Shown: positions 40,821 to 46,974 of the stretch, piece after piece | Layout: every line of letters begins with the position of its first letter | Numbering within the stretch: the first letter of the stretch is position 1 | Assembly (NCBI GenBank): GCA_019116705.1 | Contig: DXBF01000034.1 | Span: forward strand, 1-46,974 | DNA length: 46,974 bases | Direction of reading: 5' to 3' | From: Candidatus Gemmiger avistercoris | GTDB taxonomy: Bacteria > Bacillota > Clostridia > Oscillospirales > Ruminococcaceae | The notes under the pieces: model-generated | What the model was told of the DNA's origin: nothing | The model's input: the letters and a program-made list of their open reading frames with translations, nothing else | Database searches by the model: none | Position numbers and translations under genes: made by a program

Positions 40821-41119
40821 AACTTTTTCTCCTTTTCCTGTTTATATTTTTCGATAATGATTTTTGCTGTCTCCAAATCGATCCGGGAGTCAACGGCTAA
40901 CCCTTTGATAAATGCTGAAAATGGTTCTTCCTCTTTTTGGTCGCTCAATTCAATTTTTTGGATGAGTTTATCCAGCCTAAGCCGGACTGTTGGATAAGAA
41001 ACTTCGTACAGACGTGAGATTTCTTTCAATGAACCTGATTTCAAAACAAAGTTCTTTAAAAAGGCCGCATCCTCTGGCTCTAATGCAAGTATCCATTGAG
41101 GAATTTTATCTATCTCCAA
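40817..41119 (-). CDS. DUF2089-family DNA-binding regulator
   Basis: 100 aa starting at a TTG (41119), with GAGAGGAG 7 nt upstream. The N-terminal IPQWILALEPEDAAFLKNF and helix-turn-helix GSLKEISRLYEVSYPTVRLRLDKLI match the DUF2089 family. The C-terminal part (about 60-100) is a small helical bundle. It lacks the N-terminal zinc-ribbon of longer DUF2089 proteins. Heads an operon with three membrane paralogs; family members elsewhere sit beside envelope-stress genes (from memory). It probably regulates its own operon through the symmetric site at 41135-41186. Confidence 0.8.
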   Translation of the reverse strand: MEIDKIPQWILALEPEDAAFLKNFVLKSGSLKEISRLYEVSYPTVRLRLDKLIQKIELSDQKEEEPFSAFIKGLAVDSRIDLETAKIIIEKYKQEKEKKL

Positions 41120-41134
41120 TTCAATTCTCCTCTC

Positions 41135-41186
41135 TTATTGACTTTAATAATATTAAATATATCATAAATAATATTAAAGTCAATAA
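41135..41186 (-). promoter_or_regulatory. Promoter with overlapping symmetric operator of the DUF2089 operon
   Basis: TTATTGACTTTAATA (41135-41149) is exactly inverted at 41172-41186. AATAATATTAAA is also directly repeated at 41146-41157 and 41167-41178 (21-bp period). The minus-strand promoter TTGACT (41183-41178), 16-nt spacer, TATATT (41161-41156) sits inside, so binding would block RNA polymerase. Confidence 0.7.
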
Positions 41187-41491
41187 GGAAATTAAAATTA
41201 TTTTTAGGGATGGTGCCGGCTGTCATGGGTCTTTGCTGTTGTGTTGCTATACGGCACATGAGCATTTACTCATGGCATATATTTACCCGCATACAATAAA
41301 GCGGCGATACTCCTTTTTGGGAATATCACCGCTTTGTTGTATCATCTATAAAAACTTGTCATATCAAGGCGCTTTCAAAAATGGTGTAGTAGTGGTGTAG
41401 TAAGCGCCTTTTTGCTTCATGAAACCATTGATTTTACTGGCTTTTCCGGGACTTTTCAAGATACTGCCGTGGCACACAAAAAGTATTTTTA
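41187..41491. other. Gene-free AT-rich stretch with two hairpins
   Basis: No credible coding region. It holds a 21-bp imperfect hairpin at 41293-41340 (ACAATAAAGCGG with CCGCTTTGTTGT) and a hairpin AAGGCGCTT/AAGCGCCTT (41366-41374 with 41402-41410) followed by T5, readable as a plus-strand terminator. The loop of the second contains GGTGTAGTA twice. Probably the end region of an integrated element next to its integrase. Confidence 0.45.
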
Positions 41492-41790
41492 TCATCTATT
41501 CAAAACTCCTTGAAAGTGCCGTGTTTTCTTGATTTCCGGGCATTTTCCCCGGCTCAATTTTCCCCCTGCTCCTTGGCATTTCGTGGCATAAATCCGCACA
41601 CCTTTTCCCTCAAAAGTCGTAAAAAAGTAGTAAATTAAGGGGCTGTTTCCCCATTTTACTACGCGCCACTCGCCGTTTGGGAGCCTTTTCCATTCCTCTT
41701 TTGCATCGTCATATCCCAAATGGGTGTAAGGGGTCAACGTGACGCCAATATCAGAATGCCCGTCAAATATTGCAGGAACGATCGCTCTCT
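41492..41790 (-). pseudogene. C-terminal relic of a tyrosine integrase, frameshifted
   Basis: One frame reads RSFLQYLTG and the next GHSDIGVTLTPYTHLGYDD, then AKEEWKRL. Joined, these give the LQYLMGHSDIGVTLxxYTHLG block around box II of phage- or ICE-type tyrosine recombinases, with the catalytic His in GHSD and the nucleophile Tyr in YTHLG. A one-base loss near 41758-41764 separates them, and everything N-terminal to about 41790 is gone. It ends 75 nt from the mutM stop codon, which suggests an element once integrated downstream of mutM. Confidence 0.7.
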
Positions 41791-41864
41791 TCGTGCAGCC
41801 TGACCGTTGAACGGGGCGAGATCCTGCGCGGGAAAGGTACCGAAAGCGCCGCCAGGGCTCACGG

Positions 41865-42689
41865 CTATTTCTGGCAGCGGGGGCAGTATACACTGCTGCG
41901 CCCGCCGATGACGGTCCGGCAGAGCGTTGTCCCGCAGACCGGGCAGGGGTCCCCTGCGTGGCCATAGACCTGCAGAAAAGGCGTGTTGTGATAATCCCGT
42001 CCTTTCGTTTGCAGGTATTCTTCGGGGGTGATCGCATTTTTGGCTATAAAGAACGACAGCCGTTCGGGAATGAGCGCGGCAAGGCGTTCCCATTCCGCCC
42101 CGGTCAGGCTGTCCGCCGCGCGGGCCGGGTGGAGCCCCGCCGCAAACAGGATCTCGTCGGAATAGATATTCCCGATCCCGGCGATCACGCTTTGTTCCAT
42201 CAGACATTCCTTGATCGCCTTTTTCCGTTTCCCGAATCTCGCGAACAGGTATTCTGCGGTACAATCCGGGGCAAACGGTTCTCTGCCCAGTTTCCCGATC
42301 CCGCTGTAGGGGTCGGCCTCGCCCGCCCCGATCAACCAGAAGCGACCGAAACGGCGCGTGTCGGAAAACCGCAGTTCCTTGCCGTCGCTTAACTGAAAAA
42401 CAACGTGGGTGTGCTTTTCTTTCGGGAATTCAGGCGGCGCGGCCAACAGGCACCCCGTCATGCGCAGGTGCAGCAGGAGCGTATCGCCGCTTTCGAGCCG
42501 GGCGGCCAGGAATTTTCCCCGGCGCGTCATGCTGCCGAAAACCTGCCCGGAAAGACGGCGGCAAAATTCATCGGCGTCGGGGTGCGCGACGACTTCCGGG
42601 CGTTTGACGGTGACTTTTTCGATCCTGCGTCCCTGGATCTGCGGCCCTATGACGCGCCGCACGGTTTCTACTTCGGGAAATTCCGGCAT
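41865..42689 (-). CDS. mutM: Formamidopyrimidine-DNA glycosylase
   Basis: Base-excision repair of 8-oxoguanine and formamidopyrimidines. 274 aa. The mature N-terminus is PEFPEVETVRR (catalytic Pro2 and Glu3), with the conserved Lys in LLHLRMTG and flanking regions, and DEILFAAGLHPARAA containing the helix-two-turn-helix. The C-terminal zinc finger is CPVCGTTLCRTVIGG...CPRCQ with four Cys. It is intact despite the integrase relic just after its stop codon. Confidence 0.95.
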   Translation of the reverse strand: MPEFPEVETVRRVIGPQIQGRRIEKVTVKRPEVVAHPDADEFCRRLSGQVFGSMTRRGKFLAARLESGDTLLLHLRMTGCLLAAPPEFPKEKHTHVVFQLSDGKELRFSDTRRFGRFWLIGAGEADPYSGIGKLGREPFAPDCTAEYLFARFGKRKKAIKECLMEQSVIAGIGNIYSDEILFAAGLHPARAADSLTGAEWERLAALIPERLSFFIAKNAITPEEYLQTKGRDYHNTPFLQVYGHAGDPCPVCGTTLCRTVIGGRSSVYCPRCQK

Positions 42690-43010
42690 GGCAACTTCGC
42701 CGCCTTTCTTTCTGGTTCCTGAGCTTGCCCTGCACGGGGCCGTCCGGCGCGCTTTACAGGCGCATTCCGATGTTTTTGCGGGGTCTGGTGCGGGTCCCCG
42801 CGCGCCGGCGGATCGTCCGGGATACCCCTGCCGGTCCCGCGGGCTGTGGTTTCATTATAGCATGCCCGGGGGACAAAAGCCAGCGGACCCGCCCCGCCTG
42901 CAAAGCGGAAGCGCCCCGGCACACAAGAGAGGCCGGGGCGTTTCCTATGGGAATGCTTTTGGGGAATGGCAGGGGAAACCCGGCGTTTTATGCCGGGCGG
43001 CAGGCCGGGT
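42690..43010 (-). promoter_or_regulatory. mutM leader with extended -10 promoter
   Basis: Minus-strand TGCTATAAT (42862-42854) is an extended -10 box without a good -35, giving a leader of about 160 nt. Within it a 33-codon frame (ATG at 42851) is open but lacks an RBS, so I do not call it. At 42912-42940 CGCCCCGGC/GCCGGGGCG forms a hairpin followed by TTT on the plus strand. No other gene seen here. Confidence 0.45.
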
Positions 43011-43355
43011 TCAGCAGTCGCCCACACAGTAAAACACGACCGCCAGGTAATCTTTCGGCTCCTCGAACGTCAGCGAGAGCGGCAGGCAGCCGCCGTTCTT
43101 TCGGTACTGCGCGCCCATCGCCTCCTGGACGTCGTACTGCCGGGTGATGTTGGCCTTCCGTCCGTCCGGGCGGCCCCCTGCCGGCGCGGCGGCAAGGCCC
43201 TGTTCCGGGCCCCGGAGCAGGCGCGCAAACGCCCCCCCGGCGGCTGCGGCGTGTCTGCCTTCCCGATGCGGACACTGCAAAATGTACAGAATGGTGTTGC
43301 ATTTGAGGGAAAAGATTGATACTATTGTATAAAATGCAAAACGCGAACAGCGCAA
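43011..43355 (-). CDS. Hypothetical protein, start uncertain, possibly a relic
   Basis: The last 50 codons read convincingly as protein: RKANITRQYDVQEAMGAQYR, KNGGCLPLSLTFEEPKDYLA and VVFYCVGDC before a TAG/TGA-type stop. The first half is Ala/Gly/Arg-rich and overlaps the MATE promoter, so the listed start at 43355 is doubtful. No start codon with a good RBS is visible. It may be the 3' remnant of a decayed gene. No family recognised. Confidence 0.3.
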   Translation of the reverse strand: MRCSRFAFYTIVSIFSLKCNTILYILQCPHREGRHAAAAGGAFARLLRGPEQGLAAAPAGGRPDGRKANITRQYDVQEAMGAQYRKNGGCLPLSLTFEEPKDYLAVVFYCVGDC

Positions 43356-43376
43356 ACAGCCGGTACGCTGTTTGCG
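43297..43376 (+). promoter_or_regulatory. Promoter and leader hairpin of the MATE transporter
   Basis: TTGCAT (43297-43302), 17-nt spacer, TACTAT (43320-43325). An inverted repeat CGCAAACAGC-N6-GCTGTTTGCG (43351-43376) follows, about 20 nt into the transcript and just before the RBS at 43380-43390. It may be an operator or an RNA hairpin affecting translation. Confidence 0.5.
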
Positions 43377-43397
43377 GAGAGAGGAGATGGAGCGTCC

Positions 43398-44762
43398 ATG
43401 CCGGAGCAGGACAGCGCCAAAAAAGAACTATTTGAAACGATGCCCATTCCCAGCGCGGTTTCCCGGATGTGCGTGCCCATGGTGGTCACGTCGCTGGTCA
43501 CCGTGGTGTACAACATGGCGGACACCTACTTTGTGGGGCTATTGGGGGACCCGGTGCAGAGCGCGGCGGTCACGCTGGCCTACCCGGTGGTGCTGGCGTT
43601 CAACGCCATGAACAACCTGTTCGGCGTCGGTTCCAGCAGCCTGGTCAGCCGTTCGCTGGGGCAGGGGAACACCGAGCAGGCCCGCAACGCGTCGGCTTTC
43701 GGCTTCTGGGGCGCGGTATTCGGCGGGCTGCTGTATTCGCTGGTCTGCACCGTGTTCCAGGCGCCGCTGCTGGGCCTGCTGGGGGCGGATGCTTCTACCC
43801 GGCAGGCTACCATGGAGTATATGTACTGGGTCGTTACCTGGGGCGCGGCGCCCACCATCCTGAATGTGGTGCAGGGGCAGCTCGTCCGCAGCGAGGGGTC
43901 CGCCGTCCATGCCAGCATCGGCACCATGTCCGGTTGTATCCTCAACATCGTGCTGGACCCGATCTTCATCCTGCCCTGGGGGCTGAACATGGGAGCGGCC
44001 GGCGCGGGCCTCGCCACCTTTATTTCCAACTGCGTTGCCTGCCTGTATTTCATTGTCCTTGCCTGGACCAAGCATGGCCGGACCGTGGTCAGCATGGACC
44101 TGCGCCGCCTGCGCCATATGCCGCCCGCCGTCATGAAAAACGTGCTGGCCGTGGGTGTGCCCGCCGCGATCCAGAACCTGCTCAACGTGGTGGGCAATAC
44201 CATCCTCAACAACTTTACCGCCGCCTACGGCGCGGTGGCGGTGGCGGCCATGGGCGTTTCCACCCGTCTGATCCAGATCGCGCAGCAGATCTCCATGGGC
44301 ATCGCCCAGGGGGCTATGCCGCTCATCAGTTACAATTATGCCAGCCGGGACTATCGCCGCATGAAAGGCATCATCCGTTTCGACATGATGGTGGACCTGG
44401 CGGCTATGGCGGCCATGACCGCCGGATACTGGATCTTTGCGGGGTCGTTGGTGCGCTTGTTCCTGAACAATGCTGAGGTGGTCGCCTACGGCTCGGTGTT
44501 CCTGCGCGGCGCCTGCCTGGCCATCCCCTTCCTGGCGGTGGACTTCACCTGCGTGTTCACCTTCCAGTCGGTGGGCATGGGCGGCACCACCCTGGTGCTG
44601 GCCCTCTGCCGCAAACTGCTGTTGGAGATCCCGCTGCTGTTCGCGCTCAACTGGGCGTTCCCGCTGTACGGCCTGCCCTACGCCCAGCCGGTGACCGAAG
44701 TGGTCCTGGCGCTGCTGGGCTTGGCGCTGCTGCGCCGCGTTCTGCGGGAAAAAGGCGCCTGA
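43398..44762 (+). CDS. MATE-family efflux transporter
   Basis: A 454-aa multidrug and toxic-compound extrusion protein of the DinF/NorM-like type, with twelve predicted helices in two similar halves. Readable family segments: PMVVTSLVTVVYNMADTYFVG in helix 1, LFGVGSSSLVSRSLGQGN, LDPIFILPWGLNMGAAGAGLAT, and MGIAQGAMPLISYNYASRDY in the second half. Likely couples export of cationic compounds to Na+ or H+ entry. Start ATG at 43398 follows GGAGATGGAG. Monocistronic; convergent with the LysR gene. Confidence 0.92.
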   Translation: MPEQDSAKKELFETMPIPSAVSRMCVPMVVTSLVTVVYNMADTYFVGLLGDPVQSAAVTLAYPVVLAFNAMNNLFGVGSSSLVSRSLGQGNTEQARNASAFGFWGAVFGGLLYSLVCTVFQAPLLGLLGADASTRQATMEYMYWVVTWGAAPTILNVVQGQLVRSEGSAVHASIGTMSGCILNIVLDPIFILPWGLNMGAAGAGLATFISNCVACLYFIVLAWTKHGRTVVSMDLRRLRHMPPAVMKNVLAVGVPAAIQNLLNVVGNTILNNFTAAYGAVAVAAMGVSTRLIQIAQQISMGIAQGAMPLISYNYASRDYRRMKGIIRFDMMVDLAAMAAMTAGYWIFAGSLVRLFLNNAEVVAYGSVFLRGACLAIPFLAVDFTCVFTFQSVGMGGTTLVLALCRKLLLEIPLLFALNWAFPLYGLPYAQPVTEVVLALLGLALLRRVLREKGA

Positions 44763-44783
44763 AACCTCCCGTTCCTCTTACAT

Positions 44784-44818
44784 GCCCCCTTCCGCTCTGT
44801 GCGGAAGGGGGCGTTTTT
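44784..44818 (+). terminator. Terminator of the MATE gene
   Basis: GCCCCCTTCCGC (44784-44795) pairs exactly with 44801-44812, loop TCTGT, then GTTTTT. Confidence 0.9.
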
Positions 44819-44827
44819 CTGCGGGGA

Positions 44828-45706
44828 TCACGGCAGAGGCCAGTCCAGCTGCCGCAGCGAGCGGATCAGGTCTTTCAGCAGCGCGTCGTTCTGCTGGGCG
44901 CGGCAGTATACCCCAAAAGAAACCGGCTCCGTCTGCTGCAGGACCAGCAGTTTCAGGTCGGGCAGGCGGGGGGCCAGCAGTTCCGGCAGGAGGGCGACGC
45001 CGAACCCGGCTTGCACCAGGATGCCGGTAGCCTCCGGCGTTTCGCAGAAATAGAGGTCTTTCGGCGGGTGGGCGGTCAGCAGCCCGTTGGGCCCCGGCCG
45101 CCCGTCGGGATGGGGCTGGAACAGGACCAGCTTCTCCCCGGCAAGCCGCGCGGGGGCCACGCATTCCTGTCCGGCCAGCGGGTGATCCCGGCGCACGGCG
45201 CAGACCAGCCGCGTACGGCACAGTTCCCGGTAGACGGCGCGGGGCTTGCGCAGATGTTCGGGGCGAAAGGCCAGGGCGGCGTCCAGGTGGCCTTCTTCCA
45301 ACAGACTGAAGATATGCTGGTGCGGCACGATCTGCAGCCGGGGGTGAAGATCCGGCCAGCGGTGTGCCAGCGCTTCCAGCGCAGGGACGATGCGCCCCAG
45401 GACGACGGCGCTCTGGCTGGCGATCGACAGCGTGCGGATGATTTCAGAATCGGCGGAATGAAAGCGCAGCCGCGCGCGCTCGGCCCGCGCCACGATCTCG
45501 CGGGCATCGTCCAGAAAGGCCAGCCCTTCCTCGGTGATGCGGACCGTGCGGGTGGTGCGGCGGAACAGGGGCACGCCCAGTTCCCGTTCCAGCGCATGGA
45601 TCTGCTGCGTAACGGCGGGCTGGGTCACATGGAGCTGCTCCGCCGCGCGGGCAAAGTTGAGGGTGTCGGCTACGGTGAGAAAGAATTGGAGCTGATCAAT
45701 GTTCAT
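44828..45706 (-). CDS. LysR-family transcriptional regulator
   Basis: 292 aa. N-terminal winged helix-turn-helix (1-60): NIDQLQFFLTVADTLNFARAA, then VTQPAVTQQIHALERELGVPLF. The effector domain follows (about 90-290), of CynR/CysB-like architecture. Divergent from the MarR gene and convergent with the MATE gene, so its target is not clear. A LysR-type box lies upstream at 45750-45764. Confidence 0.92.
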   Translation of the reverse strand: MNIDQLQFFLTVADTLNFARAAEQLHVTQPAVTQQIHALERELGVPLFRRTTRTVRITEEGLAFLDDAREIVARAERARLRFHSADSEIIRTLSIASQSAVVLGRIVPALEALAHRWPDLHPRLQIVPHQHIFSLLEEGHLDAALAFRPEHLRKPRAVYRELCRTRLVCAVRRDHPLAGQECVAPARLAGEKLVLFQPHPDGRPGPNGLLTAHPPKDLYFCETPEATGILVQAGFGVALLPELLAPRLPDLKLLVLQQTEPVSFGVYCRAQQNDALLKDLIRSLRQLDWPLP

Positions 45707-45749
45707 AGGGGCCTCCGAACCGCCGGGCAGCGGCCCGGCAGATAAATTG

Positions 45750-45764
45750 ATAAGGATTGCTTAT
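45750..45764. promoter_or_regulatory. LysR-type binding box
   Basis: ATAAG-GATTG-CTTAT, inverted repeat containing T-N11-A (45751 to 45763), 44 nt upstream of the lysR start. Probably autoregulatory. Confidence 0.55.
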
Positions 45765-45784
45765 TAATAATAGCATATTTTGAA

Positions 45785-45812
45785 TTCACTTTCCAGTGGG
45801 GATGTGTATAAT
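45785..45812 (+). promoter_or_regulatory. Promoter of the MarR-ABC genes
   Basis: TTCACT (45785-45790), 16-nt spacer, consensus TATAAT (45807-45812). The transcript would start just inside the inverted repeat that follows. Confidence 0.6.
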
Positions 45813-45816
45813 AGTG

Positions 45817-45858
45817 TTCGCAGGCAAACAGTTCGAGTCCGTACAATTTGCCTGCGAA
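45817..45858 (+). promoter_or_regulatory. 12-bp perfect inverted repeat in the marR leader
   Basis: TTCGCAGGCAAA (45817-45828) is exactly inverted at 45847-45858, half-site centres 30 bp apart (about three helical turns). It lies from about 5 nt after the -10 box to 23 nt before the marR start. Either a MarR operator (dimer sites on one DNA face) or an RNA stem-loop near the RBS GGGGAGGGG. Confidence 0.6.
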
Positions 45859-45881
45859 ATACAGGCGGGGAGGGGAACCGT

Positions 45882-46343
45882 ATGAAAGGCGGACTGTTGT
45901 TTGACCTGCGCAGGCTGCATCTGGCAGTGGAGCAGGCCAGCCGCCCCCAGCTGGAACCGCTGGGCCTGACCAGCGCACAGGCGGTGGTGCTGGGCTGGCT
46001 GCTGGAACCCGGGCACGGGGAGGTCTGCGCTTCTCATCTGCACCGGCAGACGGGGCTTTCGCGGGCGGCGATCTCGGCCACGCTGAAACATCTGCAGCGG
46101 GGCGGTTACCTGGAAGTGGCGGCCTGCCCGGGGGATGAACGGAAAAAGCGCATCGTCCTGACCCGGAAAGCGCGGGAACTGCAGGCTGCGCTCGCTTCGT
46201 GCGCAGCGCAGCAGCAGGAGCGTATGTGCGCCGGGCTTACCGCGCAGCAGCTGCGGACGTTTGCGGAATGCCTGCGCCGGATGCAGCAGAACCTGGACCA
46301 AACCCGCGCCGGGCCGGTGCCGGGAACACGGCGGAACCAATAA
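45882..46343 (+). CDS. MarR-family transcriptional regulator
   Basis: 153 aa from the ATG at 45882 (MKGGLLFDLRRLHLAVEQ), which has GGGGAGGGG upstream. Winged helix-turn-helix at about 45-105: GEVCASHLHRQTGLSRAAIS, ATLKHLQRGGYLEVA, and the wing PGDERKKRIVLTRKA. Flanking helices form the dimer interface. Followed 14 nt later by an ABC exporter gene; the MarR plus ABC pair arrangement is common in Firmicutes, where the regulator represses the transporter genes. Confidence 0.9.
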   Translation: MKGGLLFDLRRLHLAVEQASRPQLEPLGLTSAQAVVLGWLLEPGHGEVCASHLHRQTGLSRAAISATLKHLQRGGYLEVAACPGDERKKRIVLTRKARELQAALASCAAQQQERMCAGLTAQQLRTFAECLRRMQQNLDQTRAGPVPGTRRNQ

Positions 46344-46357
46344 GGAGAGTGATTTAC

Positions 46358-46974
46358 ATGATACGTACTTTGCTGGCGCAGGTGCGCCAATACAGAAAAG
46401 ACGCGCTGCTGGCGCCGCTGTTCACGGCGCTGGAAGTGCTGATGGAGGTGCTGATCCCTTTTGTGACCGCCGCCATCATCGACCAGGGCATCCAGGCCGG
46501 CAATATGGGCCAGGTCTACCGCTACGGCCTGCTGATGCTGGCGCTGGCGCTGGTCAGCTTGTGCGCCGGCGTGCTGGCCGGGCGGTTTTCGGCCCGGGCC
46601 TCGGCGGGGTTTGCCTGCAACCTGCGGGACGCCATGTACTGCAATGTGCAGACCTTTTCGTTTTCCAACATCGACAAGTTTTCCACCGCAGGGCTGGTCA
46701 CCCGCATGACCACCGACGTGACCAACCTGCAGAACGCCTTCCAAATGATCCTGCGCATCGCCGTGCGCGCCCCGCTGATGCTGGTCTGCTCGATGTTCAT
46801 GTGCTTTTTCATCAACGTGCGGCTCAGCCTGATCTTCCTGGCGGCCATCGTGGTGCTGGCGGCGGCGCTGATCTTTATCATGCTGCGCACCACCCGCATC
46901 TTTGACCAGGTGTTCCGCAAGTACGACGACCTGAACGCCAGCGTGCAGGAGAACGTCAGCGCCATCCGGGTGGT
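46358..46974 (+). CDS. ABC transporter permease-ATPase, first 205 codons, cut by the window end
   Basis: Start ATG at 46358 (MIRTLLAQVRQYRKDALLAPLF) with AAGGAGAG upstream. The visible part is the membrane domain of an exporter-type ABC half-transporter: LMEVLIPFVTAAIIDQGIQAG, FSNIDKFSTAGLVTRMTTDVTNLQNAFQM (typical of the YknU/LmrC-like family) and LNASVQENVSAIRVV at the edge. The frame is open through the last base. The nucleotide-binding domain should lie beyond. It is likely cotranscribed with marR and followed by a partner gene. Confidence 0.88.
   Translation, partial: MIRTLLAQVRQYRKDALLAPLFTALEVLMEVLIPFVTAAIIDQGIQAGNMGQVYRYGLLMLALALVSLCAGVLAGRFSARASAGFACNLRDAMYCNVQTFSFSNIDKFSTAGLVTRMTTDVTNLQNAFQMILRIAVRAPLMLVCSMFMCFFINVRLSLIFLAAIVVLAAALIFIMLRTTRIFDQVFRKYDDLNASVQENVSAIRV

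Noticed and set aside
35703-41790. CRISPR array or toxin-antitoxin pair in the accessory region
   Set aside because: Repeats found here are isolated pairs, not regularly spaced units; the short XRE protein has no adjacent toxin-like gene.
41770-41967. Small plus-strand ORF overlapping the mutM 3' end and integrase relic
   Set aside because: No RBS and no family resemblance; it overlaps recognised minus-strand coding sequence.
42725-43147. Plus-strand ORFs between mutM and the MATE gene
   Set aside because: Arg/Pro/Ala-rich translations without start signals; they cross the mutM promoter and the hairpin at 42912-42940.

Overview
The window looks like chromosomal DNA of a GC-rich anaerobic Firmicute of the Oscillospiraceae/Ruminococcaceae type (relatives of Faecalibacterium, Gemmiger or Subdoligranulum). 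This rests on strongly GC-biased codon use, gut-Firmicute gene content (maltodextrin use, DUF1846, DUF2089, YbtPQ-like ABC pairs) and promoters of the form TTGNNN-17-TATACT. The genus is an inference. I saw no rRNA, tRNA or CRISPR array.

Layout. (a) 1-100: edge of an insertion sequence and a terminator. (b) 163-8081: seven-gene aromatic amino acid operon on the minus strand, transcribed pheA-aroB-aroC-aroE/aroK fusion-aroF-aroA-tyrA from one promoter at 8053-8081. It covers DAHP synthesis to chorismate plus the first Phe and Tyr branch steps, but contains no 3-dehydroquinate dehydratase. (c) 8112-12998: housekeeping genes (HAD phosphatase, sirtuin, NAD(P)HX dehydratase, YbaK-type deacylase, DUF1846). 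(d) 13023-29701: maltodextrin/glycogen locus. A LacI-type regulator is divergent from malE-malF-malG, pullulanase, GH133 debranching enzyme, neopullulanase, alpha-glucosidase, 4-alpha-glucanotransferase and glycogen phosphorylase. The malG reading frame is broken by an apparent 1-base loss, and no MalK-type ATPase is encoded. (e) 29711-35702: HAD phosphatase, a pair of YbtP/YbtQ-like ABC half-transporters, and divergently an HMA metal-binding protein plus an AraC regulator. The shared intergenic region carries repeated, previously unassigned palindromic sites. (f) 35703-41790: a mosaic of mobile-element debris: a complete IS3-family element with 3-bp target duplication, fragments of a DNA polymerase, a sigma-like protein and an integrase, a Cys-rich protein, a chimeric XRE protein, an aldo/keto reductase, and an AT-rich operon of a DUF2089 regulator with three paralogous small membrane proteins. 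(g) 41865-46974: mutM, a MATE transporter, a LysR regulator, and a MarR regulator followed by an ABC exporter cut by the window end.

How it works together. Extracellular maltodextrins would be bound by MalE, imported by MalFG (with an ATPase encoded elsewhere), debranched and trimmed by the cytoplasmic GH13/GH133 enzymes, and converted to glucose and glucose-1-phosphate by MalQ and GlgP. The LacI regulator probably acts through paired TGTTTCG direct repeats found at both divergent promoters. The AraC/HMA/ABC cluster looks like a metal or metallophore uptake module.

The most novel-looking items are the DUF2089 operon (three paralogs sharing a G-[GA]-I-I-P motif and a C-terminal MKAKD tail, with a 24-nt repeat recording duplication of the unit and a symmetric operator-promoter) and the triple GTTAG-N6-CTAAC sites of the AraC/ABC locus.
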